DNA of 64,000 nucleotides, taken from positions 1 to 64,000 of the forward strand of contig VXBP01010391.1 of the NCBI GenBank assembly GCA_013400115.1, written 5' to 3'. Both the position numbers and the translations under genes were made by a program. Position 1 is the first letter of the stretch. Each line of letters starts with the position of its first letter. Below are positions 13,059 through 24,920 of the stretch, piece after piece. Under the pieces are notes generated by a model. The model worked only from the letters and a program-made list of their open reading frames with translations, had not been told where the DNA came from and did no database searches. This stretch comes from Rhinopomastus cyanomelas (Eukaryota > Chordata > Aves > Bucerotiformes > Rhinopomastidae).

Positions 13059-13454
13059 CAGAATCACACACGCAGAATCACAGAACACTAGGAATTAGAA
13101 GGGACCTCAAAAAATCACCCAGTCCAATCTGCCTGCCACAGCAGGGTCACCTAGACCAAGTCACACAGGAACATGCCCAGACTGGTTTTAAACATCTTCA
13201 GAGAAGGAGACTCCACAACCCCTTTCCAGTGCTCTGTCACCCTCACTGTGAAGAGGTTCCTTCTCATATTGATGTGGAACTTCCTATGTTCCAGCTCACA
13301 CCCACTGCCCCTTGTCCTATCACTGGATGTCCCTGAGCTGAGCCTGGCTCCATCCTCCTGACACCCACCCTTCACGTATTTATCAACATTAATGAAGTCA
13401 CCCCTCCATCTCCCTTTTTCCCAGCTCAAGAGACCCTGCTCCCTCAGCTTTTCA
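13059..13454 (-). mobile_element. CR1 type 1, 5'-truncated
   Basis: The octamer-like tail is partly duplicated (CAGAATCACACACGCAGAATCACAG, quoted here as one 25-nt region at 13059-13083). The body continues to CTCCCTCAGC. The antisense translation keeps 92 codons. Confidence 0.93.
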
Positions 13455-14029
13455 ATTCTTTAAAGAGAAGCAACAGGGTTTTTACCTAGGTTACTCTTTG
13501 ACCTCTGTCAACACAGGCAACTGGATTATATTGTTGTAATGGACCTTCTGGCTTTAGAACTTGTGAATCTTTGAATCTGTGAAAAGCTGCGTGGTTTTCT
13601 GATTGTGGGGTTTTAAAACTTTTGAGTTTTCTTATGGCCTTTGGTTCACTGTCTTTAAATCACGAGCCCTACCTCTCACGCAGTGATCATTCCTAAGTAT
13701 AGCATTTGATTAATGGGGCTGGAAGGCTGGTTGTCTTGAAATTGGATTGCAAAGTGAAATGCTGTGGTTAAGTCATGAAATCAGATCTGTAAAGATACTT
13801 CTGCTGGAGCTAGAGCACTTGTGTGAAAGGAAAATGGGCAGCAATTGAAGTTCTGGGAGGGAGTGACAAAACACAAGAGGGATGCTTTTCAGAAAGCTGC
13901 TCTGGCAAGTAGCTGTTGGCGTGACTGCTGAGAGTTACAAGCACCTGGGAAACTACAGATACTCTTTAGATGTATCTTCTGCATTGCCTGAAGAGGTAAA
14001 GGGGTAAGACCAGGTGTATATAACTCATG

Positions 14030-14780
14030 GAGGGATAAGACAACACAAGAAGCCCATGAGCAAGCCAGGAGATTCCTGCAGAGCGTTTGTGATAACTTCC
14101 TCTTCCACGCGGTTGAGGAGCTGACGAGGAAAAGTGCTGTTACAGACCTTTTCTTCACCAACAAGGAGAGGCAGATGGGGAGTGTGAAACTGAAGGGAAG
14201 CTTTGGCTGCAGTGGTCATGAGGTGGTGCAGATCATGGTCCTTGAGGTTGTAAGGAGGGTACCCTGCAAGTACTTCAAACGAGTAGACTTTAGTGTCTGC
14301 AGGGACCTACTTGGTAGAGAGCTTTGGGATCGAGTCGTGGAGGGACTGAGTGCCCCAGAAGGGTGGTTAATGTTGAAAGACCACCTCCTCCAAGCTCAGG
14401 AGCAGTGCATCCCTACAGAAAGGAAGTCAGGTAAAAGTGCCTGATGAGCAGAGAACTCCTGGACAAGCTTAAGGAAACTAAGGAAGTCTACAGAGGATGG
14501 AAGCAAGGACAGGTGGACAGTGAGGAGTGTAGAGGTGCAGTCTGTGCTGTTAGGGGTTGAGTTAGGGAAGCAAAAGCCCAGATAGAAATAAGTCTGGCCA
14601 GGGACATTAAGGGCCAGATGGTGACGTGGTAAGTTGGGATACAGATAAGGCTGAGGTGCCCCATGACTCTCCTGCCTCAGTTTTCATTGGCAACCACTCA
14701 AACCACACCACCCTAGTCACAGAAGTGAAGGACTTGGACTGACACAAGAAAGAACCACTCGTGGTTGAAGGTCAGATTTG
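14030..14780 (+). mobile_element. CR1 ORF2 fragment: endonuclease end and linker
   Basis: The translation includes VTDLFFTNKERQMGSVKLKG, then FGCSGHEVVQ, YFKRVDFSVCRDLLGRELW, WLMLKDHLLQAQEQCIP, ELLDKLKETKEVYRGWKQGQ and IEISLARDIKGQ. This order (endonuclease-domain end, then the basic linker before the reverse transcriptase) is that of CR1 ORF2. Stops and at least one frameshift near 14440 make it a dead copy. No CR1 3' tail is attached. The right edge is uncertain: TDKAEV...SVFIGNHSN near 14645-14700 still looks like ORF2. Confidence 0.82.
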
Positions 14781-15296
14781 TGACCTTATAAAGAACTCAG
14801 AGGCTCACACGGCCATGGGATGATTCACTTCCAGATCATCAGATTGTGAAGGCTTTTACAAAGGAAAGTGGTGTCACTAAGCCCTGAGGTACCCCACAAT
14901 AATGGGGGTTAAAATATGATGCCTAACCACTGTGGTAGAGTTTAGCAAGGGTGTTACTGCTGGCTCTGCTTTAAAACTGAGTGTGCAGGAGGGCTGGGGG
15001 CAACCAGCTCCGGAGCTGGCACATCTGTGCCCCAGCAGTGGAGAAAGAGTGTTTTATGACCTGTGCCTCGTTCAGCACGTGGGACAGGGTGTGAAGAGGA
15101 GCAGTCTACTTCCTCCCTTTGTCTTTGCGCTACCATCCCTCTCTCGTCTTCGTTCCAGCACAAAGACTACGTGGATAGATCCCAGTTCTCCAAGAAGATA
15201 ATGTTGGGTGGAAATGCCTGCTTCAGGTAGTTATTGCTGTGTGATGCTGCCTTGCATCAATGGTAACTGCTTTCTTTCCTCTCTTATTTCCTAAAG
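14781..15296. other. No gene recognised (possibly more old CR1)
   Basis: The piece just upstream of the exon. Its left part may continue the ORF2 remnant in degraded form. The exon's polypyrimidine tract and acceptor occupy the last 30 bases. Confidence 0.4.
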
Positions 15297-15362
15297 GGTG
15301 CAGCTCTAATTCGAATGTTGGCTAACTTTATGGGGCACTCTGTGTTTCAAATGGGCTTGCAA
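15297..15362 (+). CDS. TRHDE: TRHDE internal exon (end of the M1 catalytic domain)
   Basis: 66 nt, 22 codons, phase 0 at both ends. The translation begins GAALIRMLANFMGHSVF and ends QMGLQ. It is preceded by a T/C-rich acceptor ending CTAAAG and followed by donor GTAAGT. The protein is a type II membrane ectopeptidase that removes the N-terminal pyroglutamate from TRH outside the cell. In M1 peptidases the transition-state tyrosine sits in a Y-x-K-G-A context. Here the exon opens at G-A, so the tyrosine and the HExxH zinc motif belong to earlier exons, which I could not find in 1-15296. Family membership is recognised from the conserved GAALIRML block. TRHDE, rather than another M1 member, follows from ANFMGHSVFQ and from the exons downstream. 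Confidence 0.93.
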
Positions 15363-15691
15363 GTAAGTAAAGGATTTCTGTCTTTGTGTGGATGTGCATT
15401 TCTAATGGTTTCCCTTGTGCTCTGGTTTTTTGCCTTTTAAAATGCATTTGCAACCACTGGTGAAAATATTTCTTTACCTCAGGACCATCTTAGGCACCAG
15501 CATGTCCCGGAGTTGAGTGTGATGGAACTCAACACCCCGCCAGTTCCACCTGTATTTCTTGGTGTATCAAGCTCTTGCACTGCAACTGGCACAGGGTTTT
15601 CTGTCTGTTTGGTGTCTGTTGCCATGGAAAAGGGATTTGATCCATGTGACAACTGTATGAAGGACTTAAACAAGGAAAGGGCAATTTGACA

Positions 15692-16252
15692 GTACTATAG
15701 GATGTTAGGGATTGGAAGGGACCTCGAAAGATTGTCTAGTCCAAAACCCCTGCCAGAGCAGGATCACCTAGACCAAGTCACACAGGAACATATCTAGGTG
15801 GGTTTTAAACATCTCCAGAGCAGGACCACCTAGAACAAGTTGCACAGAAACATCTCCAGGTGAGTTTTAAAAGCCTCCAGAGAAGGAGACTCCACAACCT
15901 CCCTGAGCAGCCCCTTCCAGTGCTCTGTCACCCTCACCATGAAGAAGTTCCTTCTGATATTTATATGGAACCTCCTATGTTCCAGCTCACACCCTATCAT
16001 TAGATGCCACTGAGCAGAGCCTGGGTCCATCCTCCTGACACCCACCCTTCACATATTTATAGACATGAATGAGGTCACTCCTCAGTGTCCTCTTCTCCAA
16101 ACTAAGGAGACCCAGCTCCCTCAGCCTTTCCTCATCAGGGAGCTGCTCCACTTCCTTCATCATTCTTGTTGCTCTGGACTCCTTCCAGCAGCTCCATGTC
16201 CTTCCCTCACCGTGAAGAAGTTCCTTCTCATATTGATGTGGAACATCCTATT
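15692..16252 (-). mobile_element. CR1 type 1, compound
   Basis: The tail is on the left. A segment around 15753-15816 is repeated in diverged form at 15817-15880 (GAGCAGGA-x-CACCTAGA). A second piece of the CATGAAGAAG region recurs at 16200-16250. At least two elements or duplication events are merged here. Confidence 0.9.
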
Positions 16253-17813
16253 TCTCTTCACCTACCATTTACCTGCTGGTGTAAGAACTACAAACCCCTG
16301 TTGTCAGCCAGCCTGCGAAGGCGCCGCTCTATAAAACTAGCAAAGCTTTTCAGAGGAATATTTTTGCCTTCCTTTCCCCCATCATGGAAGTTTTGAACTT
16401 TGCTTTCACCGTTGAAGACCCCGGAGAGCTCTCTGCCTTAACGACGTTACGAAGGCTCGCTCTGGGTTTAACAGCAATTGTGGGCCGTAGCATTTCAGTG
16501 AGAGGAGAAGAAACACCGCGCTCTGATTACCGAGGATGAACCCTTTTTGCAATAAATCAGTACAAATGAGTATTTCGTCAACTATTTAAAAACAAACAAG
16601 GCAGAGCATGAAAACCAGGGCGACTCCCCTATTCCATTGAAATCCGCTCGAGTAAATCACGTCGCAGGCAGCAGCTATGATGGATGAATTATGTATGATG
16701 CAGCCTGCTACTTAGAAGTGTCCTTTAAAGTAAATTGATGTTCACCTGAAACACAATTATGCCAAGACGGAAAGAGCAATCAATCTTATCTGTTCCTAGT
16801 AAGCTTTTCATTTTGAAATTTAAATAAACTCTGCCTAGGATCAGGCTGGTTTTTTTAACAGAAGAAATTGGGAGATAAAATATAAAACAAAAGTTAAGTA
16901 AATGCCTTGGTTGTATCAGAGAGGTGACTTCCATGCATTTGGCAGTGAAAGGAAACCTGCTGTGGAAATACAGGAGCCTGGAGAATTTTCAGGGCGTTCA
17001 AGTTGTGAAGCAAAGTCTATCCCAAAGACCTAGTTGGATCATCTTCTGACTTGAAACTCCAAGTCAGATCAGGTAGATAATCTTCTTATCCAGGTAAGAA
17101 ATCTTGATATCTTCATAAAGTCTTGTGTGTGTCAAAGGTAAAACCCACATCTAAAGTAAGGCAGGAGAACTTCTGTCCTTAGCCCAGCAAACTCCACGCT
17201 CCATGCAGAAACTTCTGCTTGATATGGAAGTTCAAGAACATGTTTCCCCCAAAAAGCATCTCACTCGGGGCTTTAGCAGATGTAAGTTTTGACCTCTGGT
17301 TTTGTATTTTCTTCAACGATTGCCTGAGAAATAACAATTTGCAAGTTGTCTCGAAAGTGATTTATAGATAATTTGTGATTGAGGAATAGAGCTGAGCAGG
17401 GATTAACTCCTCAGAATCACCCCAGAGCTGTAATGAAGCTTTGTTTTTTAATTGGAGTGGGTTTGTGTTATTGATGATTTAATAAGTTCTGCTCGAAATA
17501 GAAGCTCTACTGTTTGCTAATGAAAGAATATGAACTAGTTGAGAGTCTGACTAGCAAAAGTCTTGTCACCAGTTCAATAAGAGGAGGATGTTCTGACTTC
17601 TATAAAAACTGTTTGAAATCCAGATAGGTATTTTGTATGCACGTGTCTTCGTACTGAAAACACAACCACCGTAAGCTTGTTCATAACTACAGGTTGTATC
17701 ATTGGAAATGTGTGTCTGTGGTTTAATTCTTTGTGTTTTATGAATCAAACAGAATAGTGTTTCTGCACTGGGTGGGGGGTGAGGGAGATAGATTTGCCAA
17801 TGATAAATAGCTG
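16253..17813. other. Repeat-free intron stretch
   Basis: About 1.5 kb with no CR1 and no gene. Its composition is uneven: GC-richer near 16310-16500, AT-rich after 16550. It is a candidate for conserved non-coding sequence, but I cannot test that here. Confidence 0.4.
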
Positions 17814-18121
17814 AAGAGTGGGTGTCAGGAGGATGGAGCCAGGCTCTTCTCAGTGTTATCTAATGATAGGATGAGGGGCAATGGGTGTCAGCTGGAACAG
17901 AGGAGGTCCACATCAATACGAGAATGAACTTCTTCCAAGCAAGGGTGACAGAGCCCTGGAACAGGCTGCCCAGGGGTGTTGTGGAGTCTCCTTCTCTTGA
18001 GTCATTTAAGACCTGCCTGGATGTGCTCCTGTGCGACTTGATGTAAGTGATCCTGCTGTGGTGGGGGGATTGGACTAGATGGTCTTTCAAGGTCCCTTCC
18101 AATCCCTAATGATTCTATGAT
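17814..18121 (+). mobile_element. CR1 type 1, 5'-truncated
   Basis: It starts at GGGTGTCAGGAGGATGGAGC and ends at AATGATTCTATGATA. It covers the last 90 or so ORF2 codons and the tail. Confidence 0.94.
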
Positions 18122-18923
18122 AAGGCAAAATGAAGGGCTGTCTTCCCTTTCTATGATGTATTAGTTTAGGCTTATTAGCTCTTCAGCCCCAGTGCCAGTA
18201 CTTGGGGTCCAGCATTATGTTGCTTTGAATGCAATTTTATGATGGAATCCTAATGGTCAATTAGATGCCCTTTCTGAAGGATGGCTGCAAAATCAAGTAT
18301 TACTGCTATTTATACATCTCTTCAAACAGCAAATAATCTGAAAGTGCACTTAATGCTTCAGTCCTCCTGGGTTGCTCTGATGGTTCACTGATTGAGTTCT
18401 GAAGGACCTTTGCTTTACCATATTTCTTTTGCTTTTCATTAGCCTCTAGTACATGGAGCACATTGGTCTTAATAGTATTAATAAATAATATTAATATTAT
18501 TGAGTTAATTTTAGTGTATTTGGCATGTCCTTAAGTGTGTCTTCAAAGATGATATAAAAGTACGTTCCTGTAGCCTTATTACACAAGCATAAACCAGAAT
18601 GAGTAGCTGTTTATTTTTATTTGCACTGAGTGCTTGTGGTTTCATAGAAAACAAGGTATAATTCATCTTCTGATGAAGAGCTGCAGAGTTAGAGCTTTTA
18701 TGTAAGAGAGGCTACAACAAATACACTGACCTTTGAGGTAAGGAGAGGGAAAAATAAGGTCTAGAGCAAGAGGCGGATGGGATGCTTCCTCTTTTTGTTC
18801 ACTACCACTTTACTCATCTCGTTGCACGCTATCACCTGGAAGGTGGAGTTTTTGAACAGCATATCAAGGTAGCTTGGAGGTGAAAAACCCTTTGTTTTCC
18901 TACAAAATAGTTTAATATTATCT

Positions 18924-19488
18924 GAATCACAGAACATTAGGGATTGGAAGGGACCTCGAAATGTCATCTGGTCCAATTCCCCTACCACAGCAGGATCACC
19001 TAGATCAAGTTGCACAGAAACATGTCCAGGTGGGTTTTAAATGTCTCCAGACAAGAAGACTCCACAACCTGCCTGGGCAGCCCCTTCCAGTGCTCTGTCA
19101 CCCTCACTGAGAAGAAGTTCCTTCTCAGACTGATATGGAACCTCCTGTGTTCCAGCTCACACCCATTGCCCCTTGTCCTATCACTAGATGCCACTGAGCA
19201 GAGCCTGGCTTCATCCTTCTGACACCCACCCTTCACATATTTATAAACATTAATGAGGTCATCCCTCAGTCTCCTCTTCTCCAAGCTCAAGAGACCCAGC
19301 TCCCTCAGCCTTTCCTCATCAGGGTGGTGTTCTACTCCATCATCTCTGTGGCTCTGTGCTGGAGTCCCTCCAGCAGCTCTGTGTCCTTCTTGAACTGAGT
19401 GGCCCACAACTGGACGTAATATTCCAGATGTGGTCTCACCAGGGCAGAGTAAAGGGGGAGAAGAACCTCTCTCGATCTGCTAACCAAT
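18924..19488 (-). mobile_element. CR1 type 1, about 565 bp
   Basis: The tail is on the left. The antisense translation gives ERLRELGLLSLEKRRL to VFKTH-like codons in a 135-codon open run, and it extends to the VSRSREVLLPLYSALVRP region. Confidence 0.95.
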
Positions 19489-21214
19489 AAATTGGTTAAA
19501 AATGATGGAGATGAAAAAAAATGGAGAGTGGCAGTGGATTTTCTGTAGCAGTGGCTAAGCTGAAACAAACATGCCCATAGTCCTTAACTTTTCTGCTGAG
19601 GAGTCTTGCAAGGAGGTCAAACTGTAGTAGAGATGCTGAGTTTTACAGCATAGATGACTTTGGAGAGAGTCATATCTATCAAGAATAACTGGCCTGTTCC
19701 TATCATGGTAAATATACCATGAAAGATTATTAGATTATAGCGTGTAAGTTCCACAATAAAACTGCAGCCAAGAGACTACCAGTGAAGAGATGATGTTCTG
19801 AAAGCCCTTCAAAGACATATGATGTCTTGAATCATGTGGTGTTTTCAAGCAGAAGCTTTAGTAATAAAGACAAAATGCTCTCACTGTTTTCACACAGCCC
19901 TCCACAGACAAAACCAAGGGAGAAGATGAATGTGTTTGCTGTAATGAGTAGCTGAGTAATAGGGGTAATAGCCACCGCTGGTGATGCCTGAATATCAGAT
20001 ACCCAGACGTCTAATAAATCCTTCCTTCTCACAGTATTGTCTTTCTTTTTAAAAGTCCTGACATCTCCCATGATGTGCAAAATTTCTTATGCTCCAGGGA
20101 AGTTCAAGAGTTGCCTGTCACTGCCTGCTTCTCTTTCAAAGCTGTGATGCTCCTCAGTCAAAGTGCTATTAATCGGCTCAGGAGGCGATTAGGGTGTGAA
20201 GAGGTCTGGGCAGCACTGCTTGAACTGCATCAGCTGGTAGAGGAAGGAGCTGTGAGTTGGCCTTATCTTCCAGTCATCACTCAGGGCAGTAATATGCAAC
20301 GTAACACCAGATTTGTGTGCAAGCTTCATCTGCAGGCTGTGCTGCCTAATCTGTGTGCCTGAGGTAGATGTGGCTGCTTGTGTGACTGGTGTCACTGTAC
20401 TGCAGTTCCTGGAAGGTTTCACTGCTTTATGGGAAGGCATCTCTTCAGGTTACCACTGTGCTGGGTATTTCTTTTTAAATTAAATGTGGGGAGAAAGCCC
20501 AGTGGTTTTAAAACCTGACACCCAGATGTGTAAAGAGGTAGCTCCAGCTCTGTCACGAGACATTTCTGCGCTGGGTGTTTAAATATTTGTTATATTTGGT
20601 CTGATTGTTTTGGAGGCTCATCTTTATTACCGAACGTTTGTCAACACAGCATTTTATTTGCCATGTGGCAGCTCATTGATCACATAGATCCTGTCTCCTT
20701 TTGAACTTCACTCGCTGCCGTGCATGTGCTCATCACTCACTCTGATTTAGTGCATCATCAGCAGTTTGAATTAGTTACTCCAGGAATCGCAGCCTCTGTG
20801 ATAAATTAACTGCTCTTGTACTTTAGGCGTCACATTGTACCTTCAGAAGAAGAATTTCCATGCAGTGCTTTGGACAGATGTTGCCTCCTTTGGTGCTGTT
20901 GAGTGGCCACTTTACTGAGACAAATTGGTCAGCCTTTCAGAGGAGCTGTGTGGGGAAGGGTGACATGCGGGCTGTTCGACACAACAAGGTTCAAGTTTCA
21001 ATCACTTCATACTATCACAGAGCCGTCCAGTTGGATTTTCTTTTATCCACACTGCTTAGTATTTCTTGCTTTTTAGACACCTCTCTGCAAGCCTGTGTTC
21101 TGCTTCAGTTGTGACAGTAAATATGAAAACCTGTCAGAAAGTTTCCAGGTGTAAAACAAAGCTCTAAGGTGCTTTTCTTTTTTTTTGGTGTTGTTTTCGA
21201 CTTCTGCCCAAGAA
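19489..21214. other. No feature recognised
   Basis: 1.7 kb of intron with no repeat that I recognise. The ORFs are short and without motifs. Confidence 0.45.
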
Positions 21215-22004
21215 TGTAGTAGCACAGGACATGTACAAGGGCAAGTGTAGAGTCTGGCATCTGGGAAAGAACAACCCCAGGTACCAGGATAGGTTGGGGA
21301 CTGACCTGTTGGGCAGCAGAGTATGAGAAAGGGACCTGGGAATCCTAGTGGACAGCAGGATGACCATGAGCCAGCAAAGTGCTCTTGTGGCCAAGAGGGC
21401 CAACAGCATCCTGGGATGGATCAGGAGTGGGGTGGTTGGCGGATCAAGAGAGGTTCTTCTCCCCCTCTACTCTGCACTGGTGAGACCACATATGGAGTGT
21501 TGTGTCCAGTTCTGGGCTCCTCAGTTCAAGAAGGACATGGAGCTGCTGAAAGGTGTCCAGTGTAGAGCAACAAGGATGGTGAAGAAAGTGGAGCACCTCC
21601 CTGATGAGGAGAGGCTGAGGGAGCTGTGTCTCTTGAGCTTGGAAAAGAGGAGACTGAGGGGTGCCCTCATTAATGTCTATAAATATGTGAAGGGTGGGTG
21701 TCAGGAGGCTGGAGCCAGGCTCTTCTCAGTGTCATCTAGTGATAGGACAAGGGGCAGTGGCTGTGAGCTGGAACAGAGGAGGTTCCACATCAATATGAGA
21801 AGGAATTTGTTCCCAGTGAGGGTGACTGAGCACTGGAAGGGGCTGCCCAGGGCAGCTGTGGAGTCTCCTTCAGTGGAGATGTTTAAAACCCACCTGGATG
21901 TGCTCCTGTGTGACTTGGTCTGTGTGATCCTGCTGTGTCAGAGGAATTGGACTAGATGATCTTTTGACATCACTTCCAATCCTTAGTGTTTTGTGATTCT
22001 GTGA
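21215..22004 (+). mobile_element. CR1 type 1, longest 3' copy (about 790 bp)
   Basis: It covers the ORF2 part after the reverse transcriptase core (KCRVWHLGKNNPRYQDR, a stop, then ERDLGILVDSRMT). An open run follows at 21348-21959: 203 codons, SILGWIRSGVVGGSREVLLP to THLDVLLCDLV. The tail ends at GTTTTGTGATTCTGTGAG. It is the best template in the window for a type-1 consensus. Confidence 0.96.
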
Positions 22005-22073
22005 GTTTTCCTTTGTTTTGTGGGAGGATCTAATTTTTGTCACCAGGCAGAACCAGCTTTACAGCTGGAGTGT

Positions 22074-22156
22074 CACAGAGTCGCAGAACATCAGGGATCG
22101 GAAGGGACCTGGAAAGACCAGTCCAATCCCCCTGTCAGAGCAGGATCACCTCAGGT
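22074..22156 (-). mobile_element. CR1 type 1 tail fragment
   Basis: About 80 bp, with the internal CATCTAGT segment shortened (AAAGACCAGTCCAATCC). Confidence 0.88.
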
Positions 22157-23486
22157 GTCACTGTTCATGCATTTATTAGATGTTGAGTAAAGTACTTTTC
22201 AGCTAATTCTGCTCTTATCTCCTCTGGTTTTGAAAAGCAGGGAGTGTGTGACCTTGGTAAACATCAAAGTATTGGTGCACTGGTGCTACTGGTGCTATTG
22301 ATCCCTTTATTTTTTAATCTGTTTTACTTCTACTGACAGCTGTCAACAAGAGAACTTCAGGGTGTTGAAAGCAGGACAGAGGAAGTCAGGAAGTCTCACA
22401 GGAGCTGACATCACTGTTTTCTACACTGCATGTCATATGAGATTGATAACATCTGCCTTTTCCGGCCCCTCAGCATTTCTCATGTTTCTGATTTACATCC
22501 CTCTCAGTTTTAGGTTTCCATTTGTTAAATATATTCAGTGTTGAGGACTTTCTCGGTCGCTTGTTCCACCATAAGTTAAGTAGGTCAGTGAGTTTGCATT
22601 AGAAGCCTGTGCAAGTTGAAGCAGTCTGCAAGTATTTACAGCACAGGAAGGGCCAGGCTTGGATGTCATTACTGAAAATGGAAGCCCTTCCTCTAGCTCC
22701 AAGGGAATTTGAGCATTTATAGCAAAATGTGGTTGAAGAGGTGTCATTTAAATGCTGAAGCTAATCTGACCTCTGCATTCATTTTGGTTTGCATGCACCC
22801 TAAGCAGGATTTGAAATCATTTCTCATTGTTTTCCATGTGGTATAAAGTGATTCCCAAAGCACCTGCCCCTCCACTGGGTTCAGCAGAGCTGCAGGGCAG
22901 CCTCTGGGGGCACCAAGGTGGGCCTTCAGAGATCATACAGCCACTGTTACTTCAAATAACTCAACAAGAGTAGAGTCCTTGCACTTCTGATGGTAAATTA
23001 GACCAATGTGATTAAAATAAGTAACAAAACCCCATGAAAATTTGATACCTAGTTTGAACCCCAAGAAAGATGTTCTGTCGAAGTATTTAGTGCTCTAAAC
23101 TATTTTGGATATTCAGTAGACATCACAGGAGGTTCTGTCAGAGAGTTCAGCTTTGCTGCAGATCAGGCCACAGAGACAAGTGTGATGCACCTACAGTTAT
23201 AGCAAGCAAAGGTAACTGTGTTGTTTTCCCACTCTTGCTTTCTGATGTTGACTGAAATTTTGGAGACAAACTTGGTCTGAGATGGATTTTTTGTGGGTAA
23301 GATTTCAGCTCAGATTTTGGCCACATGGGAGGTCCCAAACAGGGAGAATTATAAAGGGTGATAATTTCAGGTGCTGCTGAGCATCTGTAGCCGGCCACAT
23401 CTCCGGAGCCCACATGCTCTGGAGCAAGGATAACGTCACTGTTGCCTTCATTAAGGAGGAAGTTGTGCTATCCTTGAGCTGGGATA
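22157..23486. other. No feature recognised
   Basis: 1.3 kb of intron. No CR1 and no convincing reading frame. Confidence 0.45.
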
Positions 23487-23667
23487 AAATCACAGACCAT
23501 TAGGGATTGGAAGGGGCTTCGAAAGATCATCTAGTCCAATTCCCCTGCTAGAGGAGGACCACCTAGACCTAGTCACACAGGAACACATCCAGGTGGGTTT
23601 TAAATGTCTCCAGAGAAGGAGACTCCACAGCCCCCCTGGACAGCCCGTGCCAGTGCTCTGTCACCCT
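23487..23667 (-). mobile_element. CR1 type 1, 5'-truncated
   Basis: 180 bp from the tail to GTGCTCTGTCACCCT. Confidence 0.93.
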
Positions 23668-24320
23668 AAATGCTGCTTTGTTGCTCTGTTGCCAAAACTT
23701 CTCGCAGGAAGGACAACAGTTACTGTGCACACAACTAACTGAGTTTGTTTCCTCAGAACAGGATTTCCCTTTATATTACAGGTACTGTGTAGGCTTTCAC
23801 CTGGGGTGCTTTCAGTGAGCTTCTCCTCTTTTGCTGCATGTGAAATTCAGTTATGAGTAGTTTCCCCCTCATTTTTATTATAGGAATTATTAAGAGGAAG
23901 AATGAGAGCTACGAATTCTCGGATAAACAGCTGCTCAGCCTGCTGATGTTAAGAAAATGTTTTCTTTTGTAATAAAATTCCGCTGTTTTCCTGCTACAAG
24001 CTCTGTGGCAACCTGGCATCTGTTGCTATGAGCACAATGGACCCTACAGGGTGCTGGAAGTACATGCTTTGTGTGCAGTTCTGCTGTTCTCATGCAATCA
24101 GAATTTCCATTAGCTCCTTAGGAGTCAGTGGGGATATCTGCAGCACCAAGATTGCAGGATTGAACTCCTAATTAACACTTATTACACGTCAGAAATGAAA
24201 TATATCTGCTTCTGTTCAGCCCAGTGGAGCCCATTCAGAAAAAAGCTGAGGCCCTAGTGAGTAAAGCAGCCTGTAATCCAAAGTCCTCCATCTCTTCCTT
24301 CTCCTCCTTCTGCAAACATT

Positions 24321-24832
24321 CACAGCATCACAGCACATCAGGGATTGGAAGGGACCTCAAAAGATTTTCCAGCCCAATCCCCCTGCCACAGCAGGACCAC
24401 CTAGACCAAGTCTCACAGGAACACACCCAGGCAGGTATAAAACATCTCCAGAGAAGGAGACTCCACGACCACACCCTTGGCAGCCTCAACCATGAAGAAG
24501 TTCCTACTCATACTGATGTGGAACCTCCTATGTTCCATCTCACAGCCGTTGTCCCTTGTCCTATCATTAGATCACAGAATCACAGAACATTAGGGATTGG
24601 AAGGGACCTCAAAAGATCATCTAGTCCAATCTCCCTGACACAGCAGGATCATCTAGACCAAGACGACACTGAGCAGAGCCTGGCTCCATCCTCCTGACAC
24701 CCAGCCTTCACATATTTATCAACATTAATGAGGTCGCCCCTCAGTCTCCTTTTCTCTAAGCTAAAGAATCGTAGAGTCATTAGGGATTGGAAGGGGCCTC
24801 GAAAGATCATCTAGTCCAATCCTCCTAGACCC
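24321..24832 (-). mobile_element. CR1 type 1 host with two nested CR1 tails
   Basis: The host runs 24321-24572, 24665-24767 and 24828 on. The first insert is 24573-24664 (92 bp) and the second 24768-24827 (60 bp). Both are antisense type-1 tails. Removing each restores the host sequence exactly (ATTAGAT/GACACTGAG and AAAGA/GACCCAGC), with no target-site duplication. Confidence 0.93.
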
Positions 24833-24920
24833 AGCTCCTCCTTCTCTTCCCACCCTTTCCATTTTCCTTCCTCCTCCTCCTCTTCCCTCTTCCAGTTCCT
24901 CTTCTGATTCCCCTCCCTTA
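24833..24920 (+). repeat. Polypyrimidine low-complexity tract
   Basis: Almost pure C/T (TCCTCCTCCTCCTCTTCCC and variants). It follows directly on the nested CR1 locus. Confidence 0.85.

Larger units (their letters stand above)
1..15296 (+). other. TRHDE: TRHDE intron (partial, 5' side open)
   Basis: No exon was found here. I looked for the expected preceding coding blocks (HExxH, and the tyrosine block before GAALIRML) and saw none, so this is most likely one intron continuing left of the window. It holds about a dozen CR1 pieces, two assembly Ns and a 458-bp duplication. Between the repeats (notably 742-2820, 4548-5641, 5953-6963 and 9976-11336) I see ordinary non-coding sequence with only short chance ORFs. 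Confidence 0.75.

Noticed and set aside
15118..15201. Possible extra exon just before the GAALIRML exon (KDYVDRSQFSKK frame)
   Set aside because: It does not match the expected TRHDE sequence before GAALIRML (tyrosine-containing block), and no suitable splice pair joins it in phase.
21348..21959. 203-codon ORF as a host gene
   Set aside because: The translation is CR1 ORF2 C-terminus with a CR1 tail directly after it, so it is annotated as a mobile element.
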